Source of the DNA: Chloroflexota bacterium
Lineage (GTDB): Bacteria; Chloroflexota; Limnocylindria; Limnocylindrales; CSP1-4
Length of the DNA: 64,000 nucleotides
Assembly: GCA_021783095.1 (NCBI GenBank)
Contig: JAJXUG010000012.1
Span: 27,493-91,492 of the forward strand
Direction of reading: 5' to 3'
In this document: positions 55,512 to 64,000 of the stretch, one piece after another
How the letters are laid out: the number at the start of each line of letters is the position of its first letter
Position numbering within the stretch: the stretch's first letter is position 1
Notes under the pieces: generated by a model
Told to the model about the DNA's origin: nothing
The model's input: only the letters and a program-made list of their open reading frames with translations
Database searches by the model: none
Position numbers and translations under genes: made by a program

Positions 55512-56077
55512 CCCCCGACACCGCGGCCCACGCCGCCCCGCCGCCCCGGCCCATCCCGGGCTCCGGCGAGGCGGGCCGCCACTCGCTCGTGGTCCTGGTC
55601 ATGGACCGCCCGGGCGTCCTCAACCGCGTCGCCAGCCTGATGCGGGCGCGCAACTTCAACATCGACTCGCTCGCGGTCTCGCGCACGGATCGCGAGCACA
55701 TCAGCCGCATGACCCTCACGCTCCACGGCGACGACGTCGCGGTGGAGCAGGCGGCCAAGCAGCTCTACAAGCTGGTGGACGTGCTCAAGGTCCAGGACGT
55801 CACCGCGGACCAGGTCGTCGAGCACGAGCTGGCCCTGGTGAAGGTGCGTGCGACCGACGCCAACCGCGCGGAGGTCATCAAGATCGTCGAGCTCTACAAG
55901 GGGCGGGTCGTCGACATCGCCCCCGAGTCCGTTATCGTCGAGGCGACGGGAGCCGAGAGCGAGATCGACGCGCTCGTGGCGCTCCTGCGCGGCTACGGAA
56001 TCAAGGAACTGGTCCGGACCGGCGCCATCGTGATGCTGCGCGGTGCCGGTTCCATCGAGGAGGCGCTCAAGCTGTGA
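55508..56077 (+). CDS. ilvN: Acetolactate synthase, regulatory subunit
   Basis: This 189-residue subunit has an N-terminal ACT domain (about residues 25-100; [14 protein letters not shown] and [11 protein letters not shown]) and a second ACT-like domain (about 105-180). It confers valine feedback sensitivity and raises activity of IlvB. It is the long form with about 25 variable residues before the ACT domain. Start and stop overlap ilvB and ilvC by four bases, so the three are translationally coupled. Confidence 0.94.
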   Translation: MTPDTAAHAAPPPRPIPGSGEAGRHSLVVLVMDRPGVLNRVASLMRARNFNIDSLAVSRTDREHISRMTLTLHGDDVAVEQAAKQLYKLVDVLKVQDVTADQVVEHELALVKVRATDANRAEVIKIVELYKGRVVDIAPESVIVEATGAESEIDALVALLRGYGIKELVRTGAIVMLRGAGSIEEALKL

Positions 56078-57126
56078 CCGCGAAGATGTACTACGACGCC
56101 GATGCCGACCTGTCGGCGCTCGATGGGCAGACCATCGCGATCCTCGGCTACGGGTCCCAGGGCCACGCCCACGCCGCCAACCTGCGCGACTCGGGCTGCA
56201 AGGTCATCGTCGGCCTCGCCGCGGGGAGCAAGAGCCGGCCACATGCCGAGGCCGCCGGCTTCGCGGTCATGACCGTCGCCGAGGCCGTGAGGGCCTCCGA
56301 CGTGATCATGGTGGCCCTGCCCGACACCGTGCAGAAGGCCGTCTACGACGCCGAGATCGGCCCGAACCTGCGCGCCGGCCAGCTGCTCATGTTCGCCCAC
56401 GGCTTCAACATCCGGTTCGGCCGGATCCAGCCGCCCGCCGGCGTGGACGTGGGCATGGTGGCGCCCAAGGGCCCCGGCCACCTCGTCCGCTCCGTGTACG
56501 AGCAGGGCGGCGGCGTGCCCGCGCTGTTCGCGGTCGAGCAGGACGCCACGGGCACCGGGCGGGCGCGCACCCTCGCCTACGCCAAGGGCAACGGCAACAC
56601 CCGCGCGGGCGTGCTCGAGACCACGTTCAAGGAGGAGACCGAGACCGACCTGTTCGGCGAGCAGGCGCTCCTCTGCGGCGGCGTCTCGGCGCTGATCAAG
56701 GCCGCGTTCGAGACGCTCGTCGAGGCGGGCTACCAGCCCGAGCTGGCGTACTTCGAGACGATGCACGAGCTCAAGCTGATCGTGGACCTGATGTACCGCG
56801 GCGGCCTCAACTACATGCGCTTCAGCGTCAGCGACACCGCCGAGTTCGGCGACTACGTCTCCGGCCCGCGCGTGACCGAGGGCGCCAAGGCAGCCATGAA
56901 GGACGTGCTGACGGACATCCAGTCCGGCGCCTTCGCCGACCGCTGGATCGCGGTCCAGGACGCCGGCGGCGGCGAGTTCCAGGAGCTCCGCGCCCGTGAC
57001 CGCAACCACCAGATCGAGCAGGTCGGGGCCGAGCTGCGGGCCAAGATGCAGTTCCTCGACCCGGTGGTGATCGACGCGACGGCCGCCCAGGCCTCCACCA
57101 GCTCGGTAGCGGGCAAGGCGAAATGA
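56074..57126 (+). CDS. ilvC: Ketol-acid reductoisomerase
   Basis: This 350-residue class I KARI converts acetolactate to dihydroxyisovalerate with NADPH and Mg2+. The Rossmann motif is [13 protein letters not shown]; the knotted C-terminal domain shows [10 protein letters not shown] with Mg-binding acids and [12 protein letters not shown]. The short 330-350 residue form is normal. The GTG start overlaps ilvN (GTGA) and the stop overlaps leuA. Confidence 0.96.
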   Translation: MTAKMYYDADADLSALDGQTIAILGYGSQGHAHAANLRDSGCKVIVGLAAGSKSRPHAEAAGFAVMTVAEAVRASDVIMVALPDTVQKAVYDAEIGPNLRAGQLLMFAHGFNIRFGRIQPPAGVDVGMVAPKGPGHLVRSVYEQGGGVPALFAVEQDATGTGRARTLAYAKGNGNTRAGVLETTFKEETETDLFGEQALLCGGVSALIKAAFETLVEAGYQPELAYFETMHELKLIVDLMYRGGLNYMRFSVSDTAEFGDYVSGPRVTEGAKAAMKDVLTDIQSGAFADRWIAVQDAGGGEFQELRARDRNHQIEQVGAELRAKMQFLDPVVIDATAAQASTSSVAGKAK

Positions 57127-58769
57127 CCCCCTTCGAGTCCACCAACCCGCGGTTCGGCATCGGCGTGGCGGCCGGCTCCGTCCGCATCTTCGACACCACG
57201 CTCCGCGACGGCGAGCAGGCGCCCGGCGCCGGCCTCACCGCCGCGGAGAAGCTCGAGGTCGCGCGCCAGCTCGCCAAGCTGCACGTGGACGTCATCGAGG
57301 CCGGCTTCCCGGCCGCCTCGCCCGGCGACTTCGAGGCGGTCCGGCGGATCGCGCTGGAGACCAAGGGCGGCATCGCGGTCGCGGCCCTCGCCCGCTGCCG
57401 CGACGGCGACCCGCAGCGCGCGGTCGAGGCCATCAAGGTGGCCGAGCGCCCGCACCTCCACCTGTTCATCGCCACAAGCGACATCCACCTGGCGCACAAG
57501 CTCCGCATGACGCGCGAGCAGGCGCTCGACGAGGCCGTCCGCTGGGTGAGGTGGGCCCGCCAGACGCTGGGCCGCGACGCGGAGATCGAGTTCTCCGGCG
57601 AGGACGCCTCACGCACCGAGCTGGACTACCTGCTCGACGTCTACGAGGCCGTCACCGAGGCCGGCGCCTCCACGCTCAACATCCCCGACACCGTCGGGTA
57701 CGCCATCCCGTCCGAGTTCGGCCGCCTGGTGGGCGCCGTCCGCGGCCGGATCGGCGACGCGGCCACGATCAGCGTCCACTGCCACAACGACCTCGGGCTC
57801 GCCACCGCAAACACGCTGGCGGCCGTCCAGGCCGGCGCGCGGCAGGTGGAGGTGACCATCAACGGCCTCGGCGAGCGCGCCGGCAACGCGTCGCTCGAGG
57901 AGGTCGTCATGGCGCTGCGCACGCGCCCGGCGCAGTTCCCGGACCTTGCCGCGTCCGTGGCCACGGAGCAGATCACCGCCGCCTCGCGGCTGGTGAGCTA
58001 CCTCACCGGCTTCACGATCCAGCCCAACAAGGCGATCGTGGGCTCCAACGCGTTCGCCCACGAGTCGGGCATCCACCAGGACGGCGTGCTCAAGAACCCG
58101 CTGACCTACGAGATCATGACGCCCCAGTCGGTTGGCCTGTCCGGCAGCACCCTGTCGATCGGCAAGCTGTCCGGCCGCCGCGGCCTGCAGGGCAAGCTGC
58201 ACGAGCTGGGGATCGATGTCGAGGGCGAGCAGCTCGACGCGGTCTACCGTGCCGCGATCGCGCTGGCCGACACCAAGAAGGAGGTCACCGACGCCGACCT
58301 GCTCGCGCTCGTGGAGCAGCGCAAGGCGGAGGTGCCCCGCTCCATCGAGCTGCTCGGCTGGAGCATCACCTCGTCGTCGGGCGGCCACTCCGTCGGCTCG
58401 GCGAGCCTGGTCGTGGCCGGCACGGCGAAGGCCGGGGACTCGACCGGCAACGGCCCCGTGAACGCGCTGTTCAAGGCCGTGGACGAGGCGCTGCGCCCGG
58501 TCTTGGGCTGGTTCCCGGTCCTCACCGAGTACGAGATCAAGGCCGTCTCCGGTGACGGCGACGCGCAGGGGCAGGTGCTGCTCCGGGCCCGCCGCTCGTC
58601 CGACGAGGGCCCGGGCGCGCTCGTGGTCACCGGCCACGGTCTGTCCACCAACATCATCGAGGCGTCGCTCGACGCGTACCTGGTGGCCGCCAACAAGCTC
58701 CACGGCGCCGAGATCAACGGGGTGGACGCGGCCTTCGTCGGGCGGCGCATCGCGGAGGACCTCCCGTGA
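57123..58769 (+). CDS. leuA: 2-isopropylmalate synthase
   Basis: This 548-residue enzyme condenses 2-oxoisovalerate with acetyl-CoA. The catalytic barrel (about residues 20-290) has [10 protein letters not shown] and [13 protein letters not shown] as metal and substrate motifs plus [18 protein letters not shown]; the C-terminal regulatory domain (about 410-530) binds leucine for feedback inhibition. GTG leuB overlaps its stop. It differs from the citramalate synthase in the same operon by the catalytic-pocket motif and by the order of conserved segments. Confidence 0.94.
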   Translation: MTPFESTNPRFGIGVAAGSVRIFDTTLRDGEQAPGAGLTAAEKLEVARQLAKLHVDVIEAGFPAASPGDFEAVRRIALETKGGIAVAALARCRDGDPQRAVEAIKVAERPHLHLFIATSDIHLAHKLRMTREQALDEAVRWVRWARQTLGRDAEIEFSGEDASRTELDYLLDVYEAVTEAGASTLNIPDTVGYAIPSEFGRLVGAVRGRIGDAATISVHCHNDLGLATANTLAAVQAGARQVEVTINGLGERAGNASLEEVVMALRTRPAQFPDLAASVATEQITAASRLVSYLTGFTIQPNKAIVGSNAFAHESGIHQDGVLKNPLTYEIMTPQSVGLSGSTLSIGKLSGRRGLQGKLHELGIDVEGEQLDAVYRAAIALADTKKEVTDADLLALVEQRKAEVPRSIELLGWSITSSSGGHSVGSASLVVAGTAKAGDSTGNGPVNALFKAVDEALRPVLGWFPVLTEYEIKAVSGDGDAQGQVLLRARRSSDEGPGALVVTGHGLSTNIIEASLDAYLVAANKLHGAEINGVDAAFVGRRIAEDLP

Positions 58770-59908
58770 CGGAGGTGCGCGCCGCCGACGCAGCGCGCAC
58801 CTACCGGATCGCCCTCATCCCCGGCGACGGCGTCGGGCCGGAGGTCGTGGCCGGGGCCGTCTCGGTGCTCGAGGCCGTCGGCCGCCGCTTCGGCTTCGGC
58901 TTCGCGTGGCAGGAGCTGACCGTCGGCGGCATCGGCATCGACACCTACGGCGTCGGGATCCGACCCGAGGACGTCGAGGCCTGCCGCGCCGCCGACGCGG
59001 TCCTGCTGGGCGCGGTGGGCGGCCCGAAGTGGGACGACCCCGACGCCGCCGTCCGTCCCGAGCAGGCGCTGTTCGCCCTCCGGGGCGGCCTCGGCCTGTT
59101 CGCCAACCTGCGCCCCATCACCGTCGCGCCCCAGCTCATCGCGGCCTCGCCGCTCAAGCCTGAGCTGCTCGCGGGCGTGGACGCCATGATCGTCCGCGAG
59201 CTCACCAGCGGCCTCTACTTCGGCAGGCCGTCCGAGCCGCGCACCACGCCCGAGGGCGAGCGCGCCGCCATCGACACGCTCTGGTACACCGAGGGCGAGA
59301 TCCGCCGCATCGTGACCCTCGCGTTCGAGCTGGCGCGAGGCCGGCGCCGCAAGGTGACCCAGGTGGACAAGGCGAACGTCCTGGCCACCAGCCGCCTGTG
59401 GCGCAAGGTCACCGAGGAGGTCCACGCGGACTTCCCCGACGTGGAGCTCGAGCACCGGCTGGTGGACTCCGCGGCGATGACCCTGGCCAGGTGGCCGGCC
59501 AGCTTCGACGTGCTCGTCACCGAGAACCTGTTCGGCGACATCCTCTCGGACGAGGCCGCGGTCATCGCGGGCTCGCTGGGGATGCTGCCGTCCGCCTCCA
59601 TCGGCTCGCGCGTCACCGCGCACGGCCGCCACGGCCTGTACGAGCCCATCCACGGCTCGGCGCCGGACATCGCGGGGCAGGACCTGGCGAACCCGCTGGG
59701 GACCATCCTGTCCGCCGCGATGATGCTGCGCTGGTCGCTGGGGCAGCCCGAGGCCGCCGCGGCGATCGAGTCGGCGGTCAGCCGCGCGCTGGACGACGGC
59801 TACCGGACGCGCGACCTGCTGCCGGCGCACCCGGCCGAGGCCGAGGCGATGACGCTGGCGGGCACGCGGGAGATGGCCCGCGTCATCGGGGACCGGATCG
59901 CGATTTGA
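58766..59908 (+). CDS. leuB: 3-isopropylmalate dehydrogenase
   Basis: This 380-residue NAD-dependent beta-decarboxylating dehydrogenase has IPGDGVGPEVV, the substrate loop VRELTSGLYFG, NLFGDILSDEAA and the family signature YEPIHGSAPDIAGQ. It oxidises 3-isopropylmalate, or 3-methylmalate in the citramalate route. The GTG overlaps the leuA stop. About 20 extra residues precede the usual N-terminus of the C-terminal half and are normal variation. Confidence 0.95.
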   Translation: MTEVRAADAARTYRIALIPGDGVGPEVVAGAVSVLEAVGRRFGFGFAWQELTVGGIGIDTYGVGIRPEDVEACRAADAVLLGAVGGPKWDDPDAAVRPEQALFALRGGLGLFANLRPITVAPQLIAASPLKPELLAGVDAMIVRELTSGLYFGRPSEPRTTPEGERAAIDTLWYTEGEIRRIVTLAFELARGRRRKVTQVDKANVLATSRLWRKVTEEVHADFPDVELEHRLVDSAAMTLARWPASFDVLVTENLFGDILSDEAAVIAGSLGMLPSASIGSRVTAHGRHGLYEPIHGSAPDIAGQDLANPLGTILSAAMMLRWSLGQPEAAAAIESAVSRALDDGYRTRDLLPAHPAEAEAMTLAGTREMARVIGDRIAI

Positions 59909-59993
59909 CGGCCGGCGCCCGCACTTGCGGGTGGCCGGCCGGCCCCAACCGACGACCCCTCCCCCGACCAGCGCACGAAGGCAGCCCACCGCC

Positions 59994-61643
<1,650 letters not shown>

Positions 61644-61647
61644 CCCG

Positions 61648-62178
61648 ATGAGCGATGGGACCACGGCCGCCCTGAGGCTGGCGCGGTGGACGGTGACGTC
61701 CGGGAGCAACGTCAACAGCCGGGCGGCCGTGGTCCTGCGCGCGGCCCACCACGACTGGCAGGCCTCGGCCGAGGGCAACGGCGCGGTGGACGCGCTCCTG
61801 CGCGCCGTCAACCTCGCCCTCGAGGACGTGCTCGGGGCGGTCCCGCTGCTCCTCGCCTACGACGTGCACGCGCTCGCCGAGGGTCCCGATGCCGAGGGCC
61901 GCGTGACGGTGCGGATCGCGCCCCCGCTGAGTGCCGGCGTCGAGCGCGCGACCGGGCAGTACACGGGCGAGGTGGCGTCCACCAACATCGTCGCGGCGTC
62001 GGTCGAGGCGTACGTGACGGCGCTCAACGCCATGCTGGCCGACGGCGCCTGGGCCGGCGCGGTCGCGGAGGCGGGCGCGCGGCGCGGTCGCGGCGCGCAG
62101 GCGGTCCCCCACGCGAGCGCGGCCGAGTACGACGACGACGCCCGCAGCATCGACACCACGGCATGGTTCAACCGTTGA
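61648..62178 (+). CDS. Stand-alone LeuA allosteric domain
   Basis: This 176-residue protein corresponds only to the C-terminal regulatory domain of LeuA/CimA, with no catalytic barrel. Conserved parts are SAEGNGAVDALLRAVNLAL and the effector-loop-like GEVASTNIVAASVEAYVTALN. Its Arg-rich tail is variable. AGGAG inside the cimA end lies seven bases before the ATG, four bases after cimA. It may add a regulatory subunit to LeuA or CimA. The domain call is firm; the role is inference. Confidence 0.85.
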   Translation: MSDGTTAALRLARWTVTSGSNVNSRAAVVLRAAHHDWQASAEGNGAVDALLRAVNLALEDVLGAVPLLLAYDVHALAEGPDAEGRVTVRIAPPLSAGVERATGQYTGEVASTNIVAASVEAYVTALNAMLADGAWAGAVAEAGARRGRGAQAVPHASAAEYDDDARSIDTTAWFNR

Positions 62179-63071
62179 CCGTCGGCGCCCCCGCGGCGTC
62201 GGCTCCGCGGGCCGCCTTCCGCGTCGCGTACTCGGGCGAGCCGGGCGCCTTCGCGGAAGACGCGGTGCTGGACTTCTTCGCCGACCCCGCGGCGGTTCCC
62301 ATGGCCTCGTTCCGGGCCGTGTTCGAGGCCGTCCGGGATGGCGCGGCCGACGCGGGGGTCGTCCCGGTGGAGAGCTCGCTGCTGGGGACGATCCGCGAGA
62401 ACCTCGACCTGCTGTGGGCGTTCGACCTGCCGGTCGCCGGCGAGGTGACGGTGCCCGTGCGCCTGGCGCTGCTCGCGCTGCCCGGGGAGCGCGTGGAGAC
62501 GATCGAGCGCGTCTACTCGATCTCGGCGGCGCTCGCGCAGGCCGACGAGTTCCTGCGCTCGCGGCCGTGGGCCGTCGAGACGGCCTACAACACCGCCGGC
62601 GCGGCCAAGGGCATTGCCGACCGTCGCGAGCGCGGGGCCGCCGCCGTCGCGTCGGCGCGCGTGGCCCCGATCTACGGGCTCGAGGTGATCGCCGACGCGA
62701 TCCAGACCGGCGACGACAACCGGACCCGGTTCGCGGTGCTGGCCCGGCGCGGCGAGGAGGATCGCGTGCGCGCCGAGGCCCGCCCGCCCGCCGTGGCCGG
62801 CGCCGCGCGCACCTCGCTCGTGTTCGCGGTGCGCAACGTGCCGGGTTCCCTGTACCGCTCGCTGGGCGCCTTCGCAACGCGCGGGATCAACCTGTGGCGC
62901 CTCGAGTCGCGGCCCTGGGCCGAGCGCGGCGCCCGCTGGGAGTACGTGTTCTGGGTGGACCTCGACGGGGACCCCGCCGAGCCCGCCTGCGCCGCCGCCC
63001 TCGCGGCGCTGGCCGGGGAGACCGAGCTGGTCAGGATCCTCGGCACCTACCCGCGCGCCGCCGAGGAGTAG
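62163..63071 (+). CDS. pheA: Prephenate dehydratase
   Basis: This 302-residue monofunctional enzyme converts prephenate to phenylpyruvate. The catalytic domain has YSGEPGAFAEDA, VVPVESSLLGTI and the Thr-containing DDNRTRFAVL; the C-terminal ACT domain (about residues 205-285) has the phenylalanine-binding ESRPW motif. It overlaps the preceding gene, with the start at ATG 62163 or TTG 62175. An aromatic gene at the end of a branched-chain operon is unusual but the overlap makes it part of the same transcript. Confidence 0.92.
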   Translation: MVQPLTVGAPAASAPRAAFRVAYSGEPGAFAEDAVLDFFADPAAVPMASFRAVFEAVRDGAADAGVVPVESSLLGTIRENLDLLWAFDLPVAGEVTVPVRLALLALPGERVETIERVYSISAALAQADEFLRSRPWAVETAYNTAGAAKGIADRRERGAAAVASARVAPIYGLEVIADAIQTGDDNRTRFAVLARRGEEDRVRAEARPPAVAGAARTSLVFAVRNVPGSLYRSLGAFATRGINLWRLESRPWAERGARWEYVFWVDLDGDPAEPACAAALAALAGETELVRILGTYPRAAEE

Positions 63072-63075
63072 CGGC

Positions 63076-63135
63076 GGCGCGATGCGCCCCGGCGCGATGC
63101 GCCCCGGCGCGATGCGCCCCGGCGCGATGCGCCCC
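63076..63135 (+). repeat. 15-bp tandem repeat, four copies
   Basis: GGCGCGATGCGCCCC is repeated four times without change, followed by shorter GCGATGCGCCCC units. Each contains the arm GATGCGC of the palindromes that follow. Confidence 0.9.
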
Positions 63136-63136
63136 G

Positions 63137-63536
63137 CGATGCGCCCCGCGATGCGCACGGCGCATCAAACGTGGCCCGGCGCCTCGCCACCGCGCGCTGA
63201 CGCCCCGGGTTTGATGCGCGCGGCGCATCGTTGCGGCCACCCGATGCGCGGCCGTCATCGGTTCCGAGCCCCCGGCCGCCGACGCCCCGGGTTTGATGCT
63301 CGCGGCGCATCGAGCCGGACCCGGCGCCTCGCCACGGCGCGATGCGCCCCGCGATGCGCACGGCGCATCAAACGTGGCCCGGCGCCTCGCCACCGCGCGC
63401 TGACGCCCCGGGTTTGATGCGCGCGGCGCATCGTTGCGGCCACCCGATGCGCGGCCGTCATCGGTTCCGAGCCCCCGGCCGCCGACGCCCCGGGTTTGAT
63501 GCTCGCGGCGCATCGAGCCGGACCCGGCGCCTCAAC
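63137..63536 (+). repeat. 203-bp tandem duplication with palindromes
   Basis: A 203-bp segment is present twice in tandem, apparently without difference (for example GATGCGC at 63150 and at 63353). Each copy holds three palindromes of the form GATGCGC-N3-GCGCATC or GATGCTC-N3-GCGCATC, at 63150, 63213 and 63295, repeated at 63353, 63416 and 63498. A seventh lies at 63577-63593. The stretch 63072-63660 contains no gene. Confidence 0.88.
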
Positions 63537-63576
63537 CCGGCGCCTCGCCGCCCCCGGCGCCCCGCGCCCCGGTGTT

Positions 63577-63593
63577 GATGCTCGCGGCGCATC
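63577..63593 (+). repeat. Single GATGCTC-N3-GCGCATC palindrome
   Basis: This is the last member of the palindrome array, outside the 203-bp duplication. Confidence 0.75.
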
Positions 63594-63666
63594 AGTCGCT
63601 CGCTGGGTGTGGTTGACCCCGGGCCGGGCATGCGCCGCGACCCGGGGATCTGGCCGGGCCGGAGAC

Positions 63667-64000
63667 TCAGCCGCTCGTGCCGGTCCCGGTCGAGGGGCTG
63701 GCCGTCGGGCTCGCGCCGGAGCGGTCGCCGTTCGGGCGGCCGCCCGGGCCCATGCCCATGCCGCGGCCGCCCATGCCGAACCCGCGGCCGCCGGGGCCGA
63801 AGCCGGTCCCGTTGGCCTGGTCGGTGGCGAGCTGCGTCGCGCCCGCGAGCTGCCGGTCGGCCTGGGCCTGGGTGATGGTCCCGGCCTTGAGGGCCGCGGC
63901 GACCTCGGCCTTCCGGTCCGCGACCAGCGCGTCGATGACGGTCTGGGCCGCGACGCCGTGGGCGGCGGCCACCTGGGCGACGGTCTTGCCGCCGGTCAGC
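63667..64000 (-). CDS. C-terminal part of secreted-type hypothetical protein
   Basis: The frame is open to the right edge, so only the C-terminal 110 residues are visible. It has GKTVAQVAAAHGV and IDALVADRKAEVAAALKAGTI-like helical repeats in which Gln/Ala-rich helices are spaced as in small secreted helical-repeat proteins, followed by a Gly/Arg/Met-rich stretch (GGRGFGMGG) and a Ser/Thr/Pro tail ending GTSG. Similar proteins are usually exported, but the signal would lie outside the window. Function unknown. Confidence 0.6.
   Translation of the reverse strand, partial: LTGGKTVAQVAAAHGVAAQTVIDALVADRKAEVAAALKAGTITQAQADRQLAGATQLATDQANGTGFGPGGRGFGMGGRGMGMGPGGRPNGDRSGASPTASPSTGTGTSG

Noticed and set aside
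63076..63600. Possible CRISPR array of short palindromic repeats
   Set aside because: Spacing between palindromes is irregular and the spacers themselves are duplicated in the 203-bp unit.

Overview
The window is a high-G+C bacterial chromosome segment, around 70% G+C by eye, with dense short-spaced genes, many GTG starts and many 4-base ATGA/GTGA gene overlaps. I see no rRNA, tRNA, CRISPR array, transposase or phage module. A caa3-type oxidase gene with CtaG, a 2-oxoacid:ferredoxin oxidoreductase pair, a MarP-like protease and an F420/FMN-type LLM oxidoreductase fit an aerobic, non-proteobacterial soil or freshwater bacterium. My best guess is Chloroflexota (Limnocylindria-like). That is inferred from gene content and not proven.

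Layout. Positions 1-2711 hold a respiratory cluster: cytochrome oxidase subunit III, a membrane cupredoxin and a lipoprotein start on the minus strand, with ctaG divergent. Positions 2721-6200 hold threonine dehydratase plus a DksA/TraR protein, a YHS protein, a metal transporter with a decayed Fur-family gene behind it, and an unknown gene. Positions 6245-8420 are a lower-G+C island with a secreted S1 protease and a lipoprotein. Positions 8550-17378 carry a 30-residue membrane peptide, a cupredoxin lipoprotein, a 7Fe ferredoxin, a cobalamin-binding-type protein, a methyltransferase, proline metabolism genes (proC, proline dehydrogenase), a second peptide of the same kind, an HpcH/HpaI aldolase and an EamA transporter. 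Positions 17564-23058 hold an operon in which korA-korB is bracketed by two CBS-domain proteins and followed by a pseudo-receiver and an M24 peptidase. Positions 24564-29359 hold the lysine/diaminopimelate operon (dapB-dapA-dapD-lysA and a kinase) behind a structured leader. Positions 30089-32785 hold a copper ATPase with an unusual cupredoxin-like tail. Positions 34837-38529 hold fabD and two fabF genes. Positions 38632-45623 hold a MarR regulator, M20 peptidase, asparaginase, a PyrD-like dehydrogenase, a double-GNAT protein and an LLM oxidoreductase.

Positions 45678-63071 form a branched-chain amino acid supercluster. ilvD, leuC and leuD are on the minus strand. On the plus strand, ilvB-ilvN-ilvC-leuA-leuB-cimA, a stand-alone LeuA regulatory domain and pheA form one probable operon. 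That operon starts with a Leu/Ile-rich reading frame followed by a terminator hairpin, a probable transcription attenuator. Isoleucine is evidently made through citramalate as well as possibly through threonine.

Recurring themes. (1) Many genes have a TANNNT element ending 6-8 bases before the start codon, which suggests widespread leaderless transcription. (2) Non-coding gaps are filled with several unrelated families of short tandem or palindromic repeats. (3) In two places these gaps contain copies of the 3' end of the adjacent gene. (4) Two unlinked about 30-residue membrane peptides share the C-terminus SGKRW. (5) Cupredoxin domains occur three times.
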